NCBI RefSeq assembly: GCF_030406665.1 | Contig: NZ_CP129121.1 | Span: 3,162,001 to 3,226,000, forward strand | Length of the DNA stretch: 64,000 bases | Direction of reading: 5' to 3' | Source: Halomonas halophila | GTDB taxonomy: Bacteria; Pseudomonadota; Gammaproteobacteria; Pseudomonadales; Halomonadaceae | Shown here: piece after piece, positions 56,828 to 64,000 of the stretch | How the letters are laid out: the number at the start of each line of letters is the position of its first letter | Numbering within the stretch: the first letter of the stretch is position 1 | Notes under the pieces: model-generated | What the model saw: the letters and a program-made list of their open reading frames with translations, nothing else | Told to the model about the DNA's origin: nothing | Database searches by the model: none | Made by a program: the position numbers and the translations under genes

Positions 56828-57835
56828 ATGTCAGCCAACCCTTCGTCGCCACAGCTCGAGAACGCCGTCCCCGCCTCGCCCATCCATGCCGTCGTCGCCG
56901 AGGACTTCGCCGCCGTCAACCGCACCATCCTCGAACAGCTCGCCTCCAAGGTGCCGCTGGTGGAGACCATCGGGCAGTACATCATCGACAGCGGCGGCAA
57001 GCGCCTGCGCCCGCTGCTGGTGCTGCTGGCCGCCCGCTCGCTGGGCGTCGAGGGCGACCGCCACATCACCCTGGCCACGCTGATCGAGTTCATGCACACC
57101 TCGACCCTGCTGCACGACGACGTGGTAGACGAATCCCACATGCGCCGCGGCAAGGCCACCGCCAACGATGCCTGGGGCAACGCGCCTTCGGTGCTGGTCG
57201 GCGACTTCCTCTATTCACGCTCGTTCCAGATGATGGTCGACGTGGGCTCGATGCGGATCATGGAAGTGCTCTCCGCCGCCACCTGCACCATCGCCGAGGG
57301 CGAGGTCCAGCAGCTGACCAACGTCGGCAACCCCGACGTGGACGAGGCCGCCTACTTCGAGACCATTCAGGGCAAGACCGCCATGCTGTTCGAGGCGGCC
57401 TCCCACAGCGGCGCCCTGCTCGCCGGTGCCACGCCCGAGCAGGAAGACGCGCTGCGCCTGTACGGCCGCTACCTGGGCCTGGCCTTCCAGCTGGTCGACG
57501 ACCTGCTCGACTACCAGGGCGACGCCGAGGCGATGGGCAAGAACGTCGGCGACGACCTGGCCGAGGGCAAGCCGACCCTGCCACTGATCCAGGCCATGGC
57601 CGCCGGCACCGCCGAGCAGGCCAAGGTGGTCCGTCAGGCCATCCGCCAGGGCGGCCTCGAGCGCCTCGACGAGGTGCTGGCCATCGTCGGCGAGACCGGC
57701 GCGCTGGAGTACACCCGCGCCAAGGCCGAGGAGATGTCCGCCAAGGCCCTGGCCCAGCTGGATGCCCTGCCCGACTCCCCCTACCGCAACAGCATGGCCG
57801 AACTGGCCCGCCTGGCGGTGGAACGCCGCAACTGA
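56828..57835 (+). CDS. ispB: Octaprenyl-diphosphate synthase (polyprenyl synthetase)
   Basis: A 335-residue trans-prenyltransferase that makes the side chain of ubiquinone. The first aspartate-rich motif is LLHDDVVDESHMRRG and the second LVDDLLDYQGDAEAMGKNVGDDLAEGKPTLPLI. GGKRLRPLLVLLAARSLG binds IPP. The ATG at 56828 (MSANPSSPQ) leaves an extra N-terminal segment of about 18 residues compared with E. coli IspB (323). Divergence from rplU is the classic arrangement. Confidence 0.94.
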   Translation: MSANPSSPQLENAVPASPIHAVVAEDFAAVNRTILEQLASKVPLVETIGQYIIDSGGKRLRPLLVLLAARSLGVEGDRHITLATLIEFMHTSTLLHDDVVDESHMRRGKATANDAWGNAPSVLVGDFLYSRSFQMMVDVGSMRIMEVLSAATCTIAEGEVQQLTNVGNPDVDEAAYFETIQGKTAMLFEAASHSGALLAGATPEQEDALRLYGRYLGLAFQLVDDLLDYQGDAEAMGKNVGDDLAEGKPTLPLIQAMAAGTAEQAKVVRQAIRQGGLERLDEVLAIVGETGALEYTRAKAEEMSAKALAQLDALPDSPYRNSMAELARLAVERRN

Positions 57836-57880
57836 GCCCGAGGCCGGAGATCGGCGAAGACGGAGAAGTAAAAGAAGGGC

Positions 57881-57908
57881 TTGCATTCCGTCTTCGCCTA
57901 CGTATAAT
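57881..57908 (+). promoter_or_regulatory. Promoter of tRNA-Pro
   Basis: TTGCAT (57881-57886) and a perfect TATAAT (57903-57908) are 16 bases apart, and the tRNA begins 33 bases further on. It fits a strong sigma-70 promoter for a stable RNA. Confidence 0.8.
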
Positions 57909-57940
57909 ACTCATCCGTCGCCGAGAGACACGGCAGGCAT

Positions 57941-58017
57941 CGGAGTATAGCTCAGCTTGGTAGAGCGCTGCCTTCGGGAGGCAGAGGTCGTAGGTTCGAA
58001 TCCTGCTACTCCGACCA
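57941..58017 (+). tRNA. tRNA-Pro (CGG)
   Basis: 77 nt with encoded CCA. CGGAGTA pairs with TACTCCG in the acceptor. TAGCTCAGCTTGGTAGAGC forms the D arm, CTGCC-TTCGGGA-GGCAG the anticodon arm with anticodon CGG, and AGGTTCGAATCCT the T arm. It reads CCG codons, frequent in this high-G+C genome. Confidence 0.97.
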
Positions 58018-58028
58018 AGGACATCAGT

Positions 58029-58069
58029 AAAAACGCCCACTTAGCTCAATCGAGCGGTGGGCGTTTTTC
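58029..58069 (+). terminator. Terminator of tRNA-Pro
   Basis: AAACGCCCAC pairs with GTGGGCGTTT around a 16-base loop containing a small inner stem, followed by T residues, 12 bases after the tRNA. Confidence 0.85.
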
Positions 58070-58089
58070 GTTTCCCTCGGCTTGTTTCA

Positions 58090-59511
<1,422 letters not shown>

Positions 59512-59521
59512 GGAAGGCCCC

Positions 59522-59561
59522 GTGATGCATAAATGAATCGCGCGATTCACCAATGTATCAC
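59522..59561. promoter_or_regulatory. 40-bp palindromic operator between the activator and gbuA
   Basis: The core TGAATCGCGCGATTCA (59534-59549) is a perfect 16-bp palindrome. The flanks GTGATGCAT (59522-59530) and ATGTATCAC (59553-59561) continue the symmetry, so 16 of 20 positions of each arm match. A further half-site AATGAATC lies near 59586. It sits 73 bases upstream of the sigma-54 promoter and right beside the activator start, suiting both enhancer action and autoregulation. Confidence 0.75.
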
Positions 59562-59633
59562 GGCCACGGTGCCAGCGATCCAGAAATGAATCAACACACT
59601 CTAAACCTCCAACAATATCAGCTAGTTAAAAAG

Positions 59634-59649
59634 TGGCACGTTTCATGCT
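59634..59649 (+). promoter_or_regulatory. Sigma-54 (-24/-12) promoter of gbuA
   Basis: TGGCACG (59634-59640) and ATGCT (59645-59649) place the invariant GG (59635-59636) and GC (59647-59648) exactly 10 bases apart, as RpoN requires. It lies 39 bases upstream of the gbuA start. Confidence 0.88.
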
Positions 59650-59688
59650 TAAGGTAACGATGAACAACCCCAATGATATGGAGCCCCA

Positions 59689-60639
59689 ATGAGCGACTTT
59701 AACCAGCCCCTCGGCGGCAACGAGATGCCACGCTTCGGCGGCCCCGCCACCATGATGCGCCTGCCCACCCAGGACAGCGCCGCCGGGCTCGATGCCGCCT
59801 TCATCGGCGTGCCCATGGACATCGGCGCCTCCAACCGCCCCGGCACACGCCTGGGGCCGCGCCAGATCCGCGACGAGTCGCGCATGCTTCGCCCCTACAA
59901 CATGGCCACCCGCGCCGCGCCCTTCGACAGCCTGCAGGTCGCCGACATCGGCGACGTGGCGATCAACACCTTCAACCTGCCCAAGAACCTCGACATCATC
60001 ACCGGCTTCTACGACGAGGTGCTGTCTCACGACTGCGTGCCCTTGACGATGGGCGGCGACCACACCCTGACCTGGCCGCTGCTGCGCGCCATCGCCAGGA
60101 AGCACGGCCCGGTCGGCCTGATTCACATCGATGCCCACGCCGACGTCAACGAGCACATGTTCGGCGAGGAAATCGCCCACGGCTGCCCCTTCCGCCGCGC
60201 CCAGGAAGAGGGCCTGCTGGACAGCAACCGCGTGGTGCAGATCGGCCTGCGCGGCACCGGCTACGCCGCCGACGACTTCGACTGGTGCCGCGACCAGGGT
60301 TTCCGCGTCGTGACCGCCGAGCAGTGCTGGTACAAGTCGCTGGCGCCGCTGATGGCCGAAGTGCGCGAGCAGATGGGCGACGGCCCGGTGTACATCTCCT
60401 TCGACATCGACGGCCTGGACCCCTCGGTCGCCCCCGGCACCGGCACCGTCGAGATGGGCGGCCTCACCGCCCAGCAGGGGCTGGAGATCGTGCGCGGCGC
60501 GGCGGGCCTCAACGTCGTCGGCGGCGACCTGGTCGAGGTCTCGCCCCCCTATGACACCAGCGGCAACACCGCGCTGATGGGCGCCACCCTGCTCTACGAG
60601 ATGCTCTGCGTGCTGCCCGGCGTGATACACCGCGACTGA
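59689..60639 (+). CDS. gbuA: Guanidinobutyrase (agmatinase/ureohydrolase family)
   Basis: A 316-residue manganese ureohydrolase that would split 4-guanidinobutyrate into 4-aminobutyrate and urea. Metal ligands are visible in GGDHT (His125), DAHAD (Asp148, His150, Asp152) and SFDIDGLDPS (Asp239, Asp241). The N-terminal NQPLGGNEMPRFGG and RPYNMATRAAPFDSLQVADIGD match Pseudomonas GbuA closely as I remember it, more than agmatinase SpeB. The downstream 2-ketoarginine decarboxylase supports this substrate. GGAG precedes the ATG. Confidence 0.88.
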   Translation: MSDFNQPLGGNEMPRFGGPATMMRLPTQDSAAGLDAAFIGVPMDIGASNRPGTRLGPRQIRDESRMLRPYNMATRAAPFDSLQVADIGDVAINTFNLPKNLDIITGFYDEVLSHDCVPLTMGGDHTLTWPLLRAIARKHGPVGLIHIDAHADVNEHMFGEEIAHGCPFRRAQEEGLLDSNRVVQIGLRGTGYAADDFDWCRDQGFRVVTAEQCWYKSLAPLMAEVREQMGDGPVYISFDIDGLDPSVAPGTGTVEMGGLTAQQGLEIVRGAAGLNVVGGDLVEVSPPYDTSGNTALMGATLLYEMLCVLPGVIHRD

Positions 60640-60654
60640 GCCGACCCGACCCGG

Positions 60655-60669
60655 CCCCCCCCCCCCCCC
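60655..60669. repeat. 15-base homopolymeric C tract
   Basis: Fifteen consecutive C between CCGG and GGGGCCGG, 16 bases after the gbuA stop and 43 before the next gene. The flanks make a CCGGCCCC/GGGGCCGG hairpin with the extra C residues in the loop. The tract is prone to slippage and to base-calling error. Confidence 0.9.
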
Positions 60670-60711
60670 GGGGCCGGGTTCTACCCATTACAAGATCAAT
60701 AGGGAAACCCC

Positions 60712-62091
60712 ATGGCCAACTCCTTCGACACCCAACTGGCCAGTCGCGCGGCACCGCTGAGCCGCGCCGGACTGCTGAAGTTCCTGATCCCCTCTCTGCT
60801 GGGCATCGGCCTGTTCCTGGTGCCCTTCTCCACCGGCGACACCATCAACATCGGCATGGGCCTGATGGCCGACGGCCTCAAGGCGCTGCTCGGCGATGCC
60901 CTGCCGACCATCGCCACGGTCGTGCTGTGCCTGTCCGTAGCGCTGACGCTGACGGTCAAGCTGACTCGGCCCGCCTGGGCCCGCGAGGGCGCCCTGCACG
61001 AGCTGTTCGACGTGGCGCCTCTGTGGGTGATCATGCGCGTGCTGGGCGCGGCGTTCGCGCTGATGACCTACTTCCAGGTCGGCCCGGAGGCGGTCACCGC
61101 CTCCTTCACCGGGGGCGTGATGCTCAACGACCTGGCCCCGGTACTGCTGACCTTCTTCTTCTTCGCCGCCATCCTGCTGCCCTTCCTGGTCGACTTCGGC
61201 TTCATGGAGTTCATCGGCAGTCTGGTGCGCACGCCCTTCCGCAAGATCTTCGGCCTGCCCGGGCGCAGCGCCATCGATGCCACCGCCTCCTGGATGGGAT
61301 CCGGCACCGTGGGCGTGCTGATCACCACCCAGCAGTACGAGCAGGGCTACTACAACGCCCGCGAGGCCTCGGCGATCGCCACCAACTTCTCCATCGTCTC
61401 GATCGCCTTCGCCCTGCTGGTCACCAGCTTCATCGGCATCAACCACCTGTTCGTGCCCTTCTACCTGACCGTGGTGGTCGCCGGCCTGGTCGCCGCCGTC
61501 ATCGTGCCGCGCCTGCCGCCGCTGTCGCGCAAGTCGAACGCCTACCACGAGCCAGTAGGCTGCCAGATTCAGGAAGAAAACACCGGCGACCAGAGCCTGC
61601 TGCGCTACAGCCTGGGCATGGCCGTGGCACGTGCCGAGACCGCCCCGGGTCCGCTCAAGCTGGCACGCATCGCGCTGTTCAACGTCGCCGACATCTTCCT
61701 CGGCCTGCTGCCGCTGGTGATCGCCATCGGCACCGTGGCGCTGGTGCTGGCCGAATTCACGCCGCTGTTCACCTGGCTCTCCGCGCCCATGGTGCCGGTG
61801 CTGGAATGGATGCGGATCCCCGAGGCCGAGGCCGCCGCCCCCGCCACCCTGGTGGGCTTCGCCGACATGTTCCTGCCGGCGGTGCTGGCCAGCGACATCG
61901 AGAGCGAGCTGACCCGCTTCGTGATCGCCTGCCTGTCGCTGACCCAGCTGATCTACATGTCCGAGATCGGCGCCCTGCTGCTGAAATCGAAGATCCCGCT
62001 CAAGCTGTGGGAGCTGGTGGTGATCTTCCTGCTGCGCACCGCCATCACCCTTCCGATCATCGTGTTCATGGGCCATTGGCTGGTGGGCTGA
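60712..62091 (+). CDS. YjiH-type transporter (nucleoside-transporter/FeoB gate domain)
   Basis: A 459-residue integral membrane protein with about ten or eleven hydrophobic segments, including two gate-like halves: GRSAIDATASWMGSGTVGVLITTQQYEQGYYNAREASAIATNFSI and the later LVGFADMFLPAVLASDIESELTRF. The pattern fits the YjiH family (Gate domain). Its place between guanidinobutyrase and 2-ketoarginine decarboxylase suggests import of a guanidino compound, arginine-derived acid or GABA, but no member of this family has a firmly known substrate that I can cite. GGAAACCCC precedes the ATG. Confidence 0.85.
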   Translation: MANSFDTQLASRAAPLSRAGLLKFLIPSLLGIGLFLVPFSTGDTINIGMGLMADGLKALLGDALPTIATVVLCLSVALTLTVKLTRPAWAREGALHELFDVAPLWVIMRVLGAAFALMTYFQVGPEAVTASFTGGVMLNDLAPVLLTFFFFAAILLPFLVDFGFMEFIGSLVRTPFRKIFGLPGRSAIDATASWMGSGTVGVLITTQQYEQGYYNAREASAIATNFSIVSIAFALLVTSFIGINHLFVPFYLTVVVAGLVAAVIVPRLPPLSRKSNAYHEPVGCQIQEENTGDQSLLRYSLGMAVARAETAPGPLKLARIALFNVADIFLGLLPLVIAIGTVALVLAEFTPLFTWLSAPMVPVLEWMRIPEAEAAAPATLVGFADMFLPAVLASDIESELTRFVIACLSLTQLIYMSEIGALLLKSKIPLKLWELVVIFLLRTAITLPIIVFMGHWLVG

Positions 62092-62140
62092 GACGATCCC
62101 CATGAACCGCGAGAGCCTGAATCCTGAGAGAGAAACGCCC

Positions 62141-63775
62141 ATGACCTGCGCCGACCTGCTGATTCGCCTGCTGCGCGACACCTACGGGGTGGACACCGTG
62201 TTCGGGATCCCCGGCGTGCATACCGTTGAGCTCTACCGCGGCCTCGCCGGCGGCGAGGGCAGCGGCATCCGCCATGTCACGCCGCGCCACGAGCAGGGCG
62301 CCGGCTTCATGGCCGACGGCTACGCCCGCGCCACCGGCAAGCCCGGGGTGTGCTTCATCATCACCGGGCCCGGCATGACCAACATCGCCACCGCCATGGG
62401 TCAGGCGCTGGCCGACTCGGTGCCGATGCTGGTGATCTCCAGCGTCAATCGCCGCGACACCCTGGGTCGCGGGCAGGGCCGGCTGCATGAACTGCCGAGC
62501 CAGCAGCAGCTGATCGCCGGGGTCGCCCGCTTCAGCCACACCCTGCTCGACCCCGAGGGCCTGCCCGAAACGCTGGCCCGGGCCTTCGCGGTATTCGAAG
62601 GCGCACGGCCGGGGCCTGTGCATCTCGAGATTCCCATCGATCTGTTCGATGCCCCGGTCCGCACGCCGCGGCACTGGCAGCGAGCGGCACTGGCCAAGGC
62701 CGCGCCGGATCCCGTGGCCATCGCCGAAGCAGGCGCCTGGCTGGCAGATGCCGCACGCCCGCTGGTGCTGCTCGGCGGCGGCAGCGTGGCCGCCCCCGAG
62801 GCCGCTCGCGCGCTGGTCGAGGCGCTCGATGCCCCCGCCGTCACCACCATCAACGCCAAGGGACTGCTCGGCCGCGACCATCCGCTGGACCTGGGCGCCA
62901 ACGCCTCGCTGCCGGCGGTGCGCGAGCTGGCACGGGACGCCGACGTGGTGCTGGCCATCGGCACCGAGCTCGGCGAGACCGACTACGACGTGGTGTTCGA
63001 CGACGGCTTCACGCTCGACGGCCGACTGATCCGCATCGACGTGGATCCCCAGCAGCTGGCCCGCAACCAGGCCGCCGACCTGGCCCTGGTGGCCGACGCC
63101 GGCCAGGCCCTCGCGGCCCTGGCGTCGCACTTCAAAGGAACCCGGCTGAACCGTGGCGGCGCCGAGCGTACACGGGCCGCCCATGAGGCGATGGGGCTCG
63201 CCGAGGACCCGGCCTTTGCCGCCTATGTGCCGCTGTTCGACACCCTGCGCGAGGCCCTGCCCGAGGCGATCCTGGTCGGCGATTCCTGCGCCACCACCTA
63301 CGCGGCCAACCACCTGGTCGCCCAGCCGGCCCCGCGGCGCTTCTTCAACGCTTCCACCGGCTACGGCACCCTCGGCTACGGCCTGCCGGCGGCGCTCGGC
63401 GCCAGCCTCGCCCGCCCCGACCTGCCGGTGGTGGCCCTGGTCGGCGACGGCGGCGTGATGTTCACCCTGCCGGAGCTGGCCTGCGCGGTGGAGGAACGCC
63501 TGCCGGTAGTGATCCTGCTGTGGCACAACCAGGGCTACGAGGAGATCCGCCGCTTCATGGACGACGCCGGCGTCACCCGCCTCGGCGTCGACCTCCAGGC
63601 CCCGGACTTCCTCACCGTGGCCCGCGGCTTCGGCTGTGCCGCCACCCGCGTCGCCGCCCCCGCGGAGCTGGCCCAGGCGCTGTCCAGCCGCCCCGCCGAC
63701 GGTCCGCTGCTGATCGAAGTCGACGCCGCGGCCTGGGCTCGCGCCGCCTCGCCTGAATTCGGACCTGGAGCCTGA
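62141..63775 (+). CDS. aruI: Thiamine-diphosphate enzyme, probable 2-ketoarginine decarboxylase
   Basis: A 544-residue member of the acetolactate synthase/pyruvate decarboxylase family. The N-terminal FGIPGVHTVELYRG and HEQGAGFMADGYARATGKPG carry the catalytic Glu51. The C-terminal LVGDGGVMFTLPELACAVEE and HNQGYEEIRRF form the ThDP-Mg site. Context (guanidinobutyrase before it, aldehyde dehydrogenase after) points to AruI, which decarboxylates 5-guanidino-2-oxopentanoate to 4-guanidinobutyraldehyde. The ATG at 62141 is preferred over one at 62102 by its purine-rich ribosome site. Confidence 0.85.
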   Translation: MTCADLLIRLLRDTYGVDTVFGIPGVHTVELYRGLAGGEGSGIRHVTPRHEQGAGFMADGYARATGKPGVCFIITGPGMTNIATAMGQALADSVPMLVISSVNRRDTLGRGQGRLHELPSQQQLIAGVARFSHTLLDPEGLPETLARAFAVFEGARPGPVHLEIPIDLFDAPVRTPRHWQRAALAKAAPDPVAIAEAGAWLADAARPLVLLGGGSVAAPEAARALVEALDAPAVTTINAKGLLGRDHPLDLGANASLPAVRELARDADVVLAIGTELGETDYDVVFDDGFTLDGRLIRIDVDPQQLARNQAADLALVADAGQALAALASHFKGTRLNRGGAERTRAAHEAMGLAEDPAFAAYVPLFDTLREALPEAILVGDSCATTYAANHLVAQPAPRRFFNASTGYGTLGYGLPAALGASLARPDLPVVALVGDGGVMFTLPELACAVEERLPVVILLWHNQGYEEIRRFMDDAGVTRLGVDLQAPDFLTVARGFGCAATRVAAPAELAQALSSRPADGPLLIEVDAAAWARAASPEFGPGA

Positions 63776-63776
63776 C

Positions 63777-64000
63777 ATGCAACGACTCACCCAGCAGTTC
63801 ATCGACAACCACTGGATCGCGAGCCGCAGCGAGCGCCGCCTGCCGGTGACCGATCCCTACCGCCAGGAGACGATCGCCGAGGTCACCGCCGGCGACCCGG
63901 CCGACGTCGACGCCGCGGTGGGCGCCGCACGCCGTGCCCTGCCCGCCTGGCAGGCGCTGGGCGGCGAGCGTCGGGCGGTCTACCTCGAGGCCTTCGCCGA
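63777..64000 (+). CDS. Aldehyde dehydrogenase, N-terminal part (window edge)
   Basis: The first 74 residues of an ALDH: MQRLTQQFIDNHWIASRSERRLPVTDPYRQETIAEV, then VDAAVGAARRALPAWQALGGERRAVYLEAFA. These are the typical N-terminal strands and first helix of the family. It begins one base after the decarboxylase stop (GGAG upstream). By position it would oxidise 4-guanidinobutyraldehyde to 4-guanidinobutyrate, the step between AruI and GbuA; catalytic residues lie beyond the window. Confidence 0.88.
   Translation, partial: MQRLTQQFIDNHWIASRSERRLPVTDPYRQETIAEVTAGDPADVDAAVGAARRALPAWQALGGERRAVYLEAFA

Overview
The window looks like a chromosomal segment of a Gammaproteobacterium of the Halomonadaceae (Halomonas or a close relative). 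The evidence is the high G+C coding sequence, typical gammaproteobacterial rRNA, the blocks ilvI-ilvN / ilvY-ilvC-pssA and ispH-fkpB-lspA-ileS-ribF-murJ-rpsT with proB-obgE-rpmA-rplU / ispB, and acid-rich proteins such as the aspartate-rich tail of ObgE. The genus is inferred from gene content and protein character, not from a database search.

Layout. 1-8.8 kb: small housekeeping and stress genes (HNH protein, thioesterase, Cys-tRNA(Pro) deacylase ybaK, DUF501 protein, LOG-family protein, 3'-5' exonuclease-like protein, Sel1-repeat protein, aldo/keto reductase tas, peroxide-stress yaaA, isochorismatase-fold hydrolase, Tim44-like membrane protein). 9.0-14.9 kb: a complete rRNA operon on the minus strand (16S, tRNA-Ile, tRNA-Ala, 23S, 5S) with two strong promoters, boxA elements, processing stems and a vestige of a second 5S end. 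15.1-20.6 kb: pssA and branched-chain amino-acid genes with the divergent regulator ilvY. 21.1-25.2 kb: a sugar-type MFS transporter and clpB. 25.3-33.9 kb: a four-gene minus-strand module made of a YqiJ-like membrane protein, a YqiK-like flotillin, a giant AAA-type ATPase and a tail-anchored protein of unknown function. 34.4-40.6 kb: pgeF, rluD, bamD, nadE, a small PP0621-like protein and thiO. A perfect 7-bp tandem array and an opposed 14-bp array flank a terminator between bamD and nadE. 40.7-45.0 kb: a type IV pilus minor-pilin cluster with an enlarged PilX and no visible pilY1. 45.1-57.8 kb: isoprenoid, envelope, translation and proline genes. 57.9-64.0 kb: tRNA-Pro(CGG), then a sigma-54 activator and a divergent operon (guanidinobutyrase, YjiH-type transporter, 2-ketoarginine decarboxylase, aldehyde dehydrogenase cut by the window end).

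How the genes work together. The ilv genes encode acetolactate synthase and ketol-acid reductoisomerase, the early steps of valine, leucine and isoleucine synthesis. The right-end operon fits the arginine transaminase route: 2-ketoarginine to 4-guanidinobutyraldehyde, 4-guanidinobutyrate, then GABA plus urea. A correctly spaced -24/-12 promoter and a 40-bp palindrome in the divergent intergenic region fit control by the adjacent activator. The pilus cluster would form the priming and tip complex of a type IV pilus whose machinery lies elsewhere.

Most promising for follow-up: the opposed repeat arrays at 37.1-37.5 kb, the ATPase/flotillin/YqiJ/tail-anchored module, the PilX beta-helical extension without PilY1, and the palindromic operator with the sigma-54 promoter at 59.5-59.65 kb. 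No CRISPR array, insertion sequence or prophage was seen.
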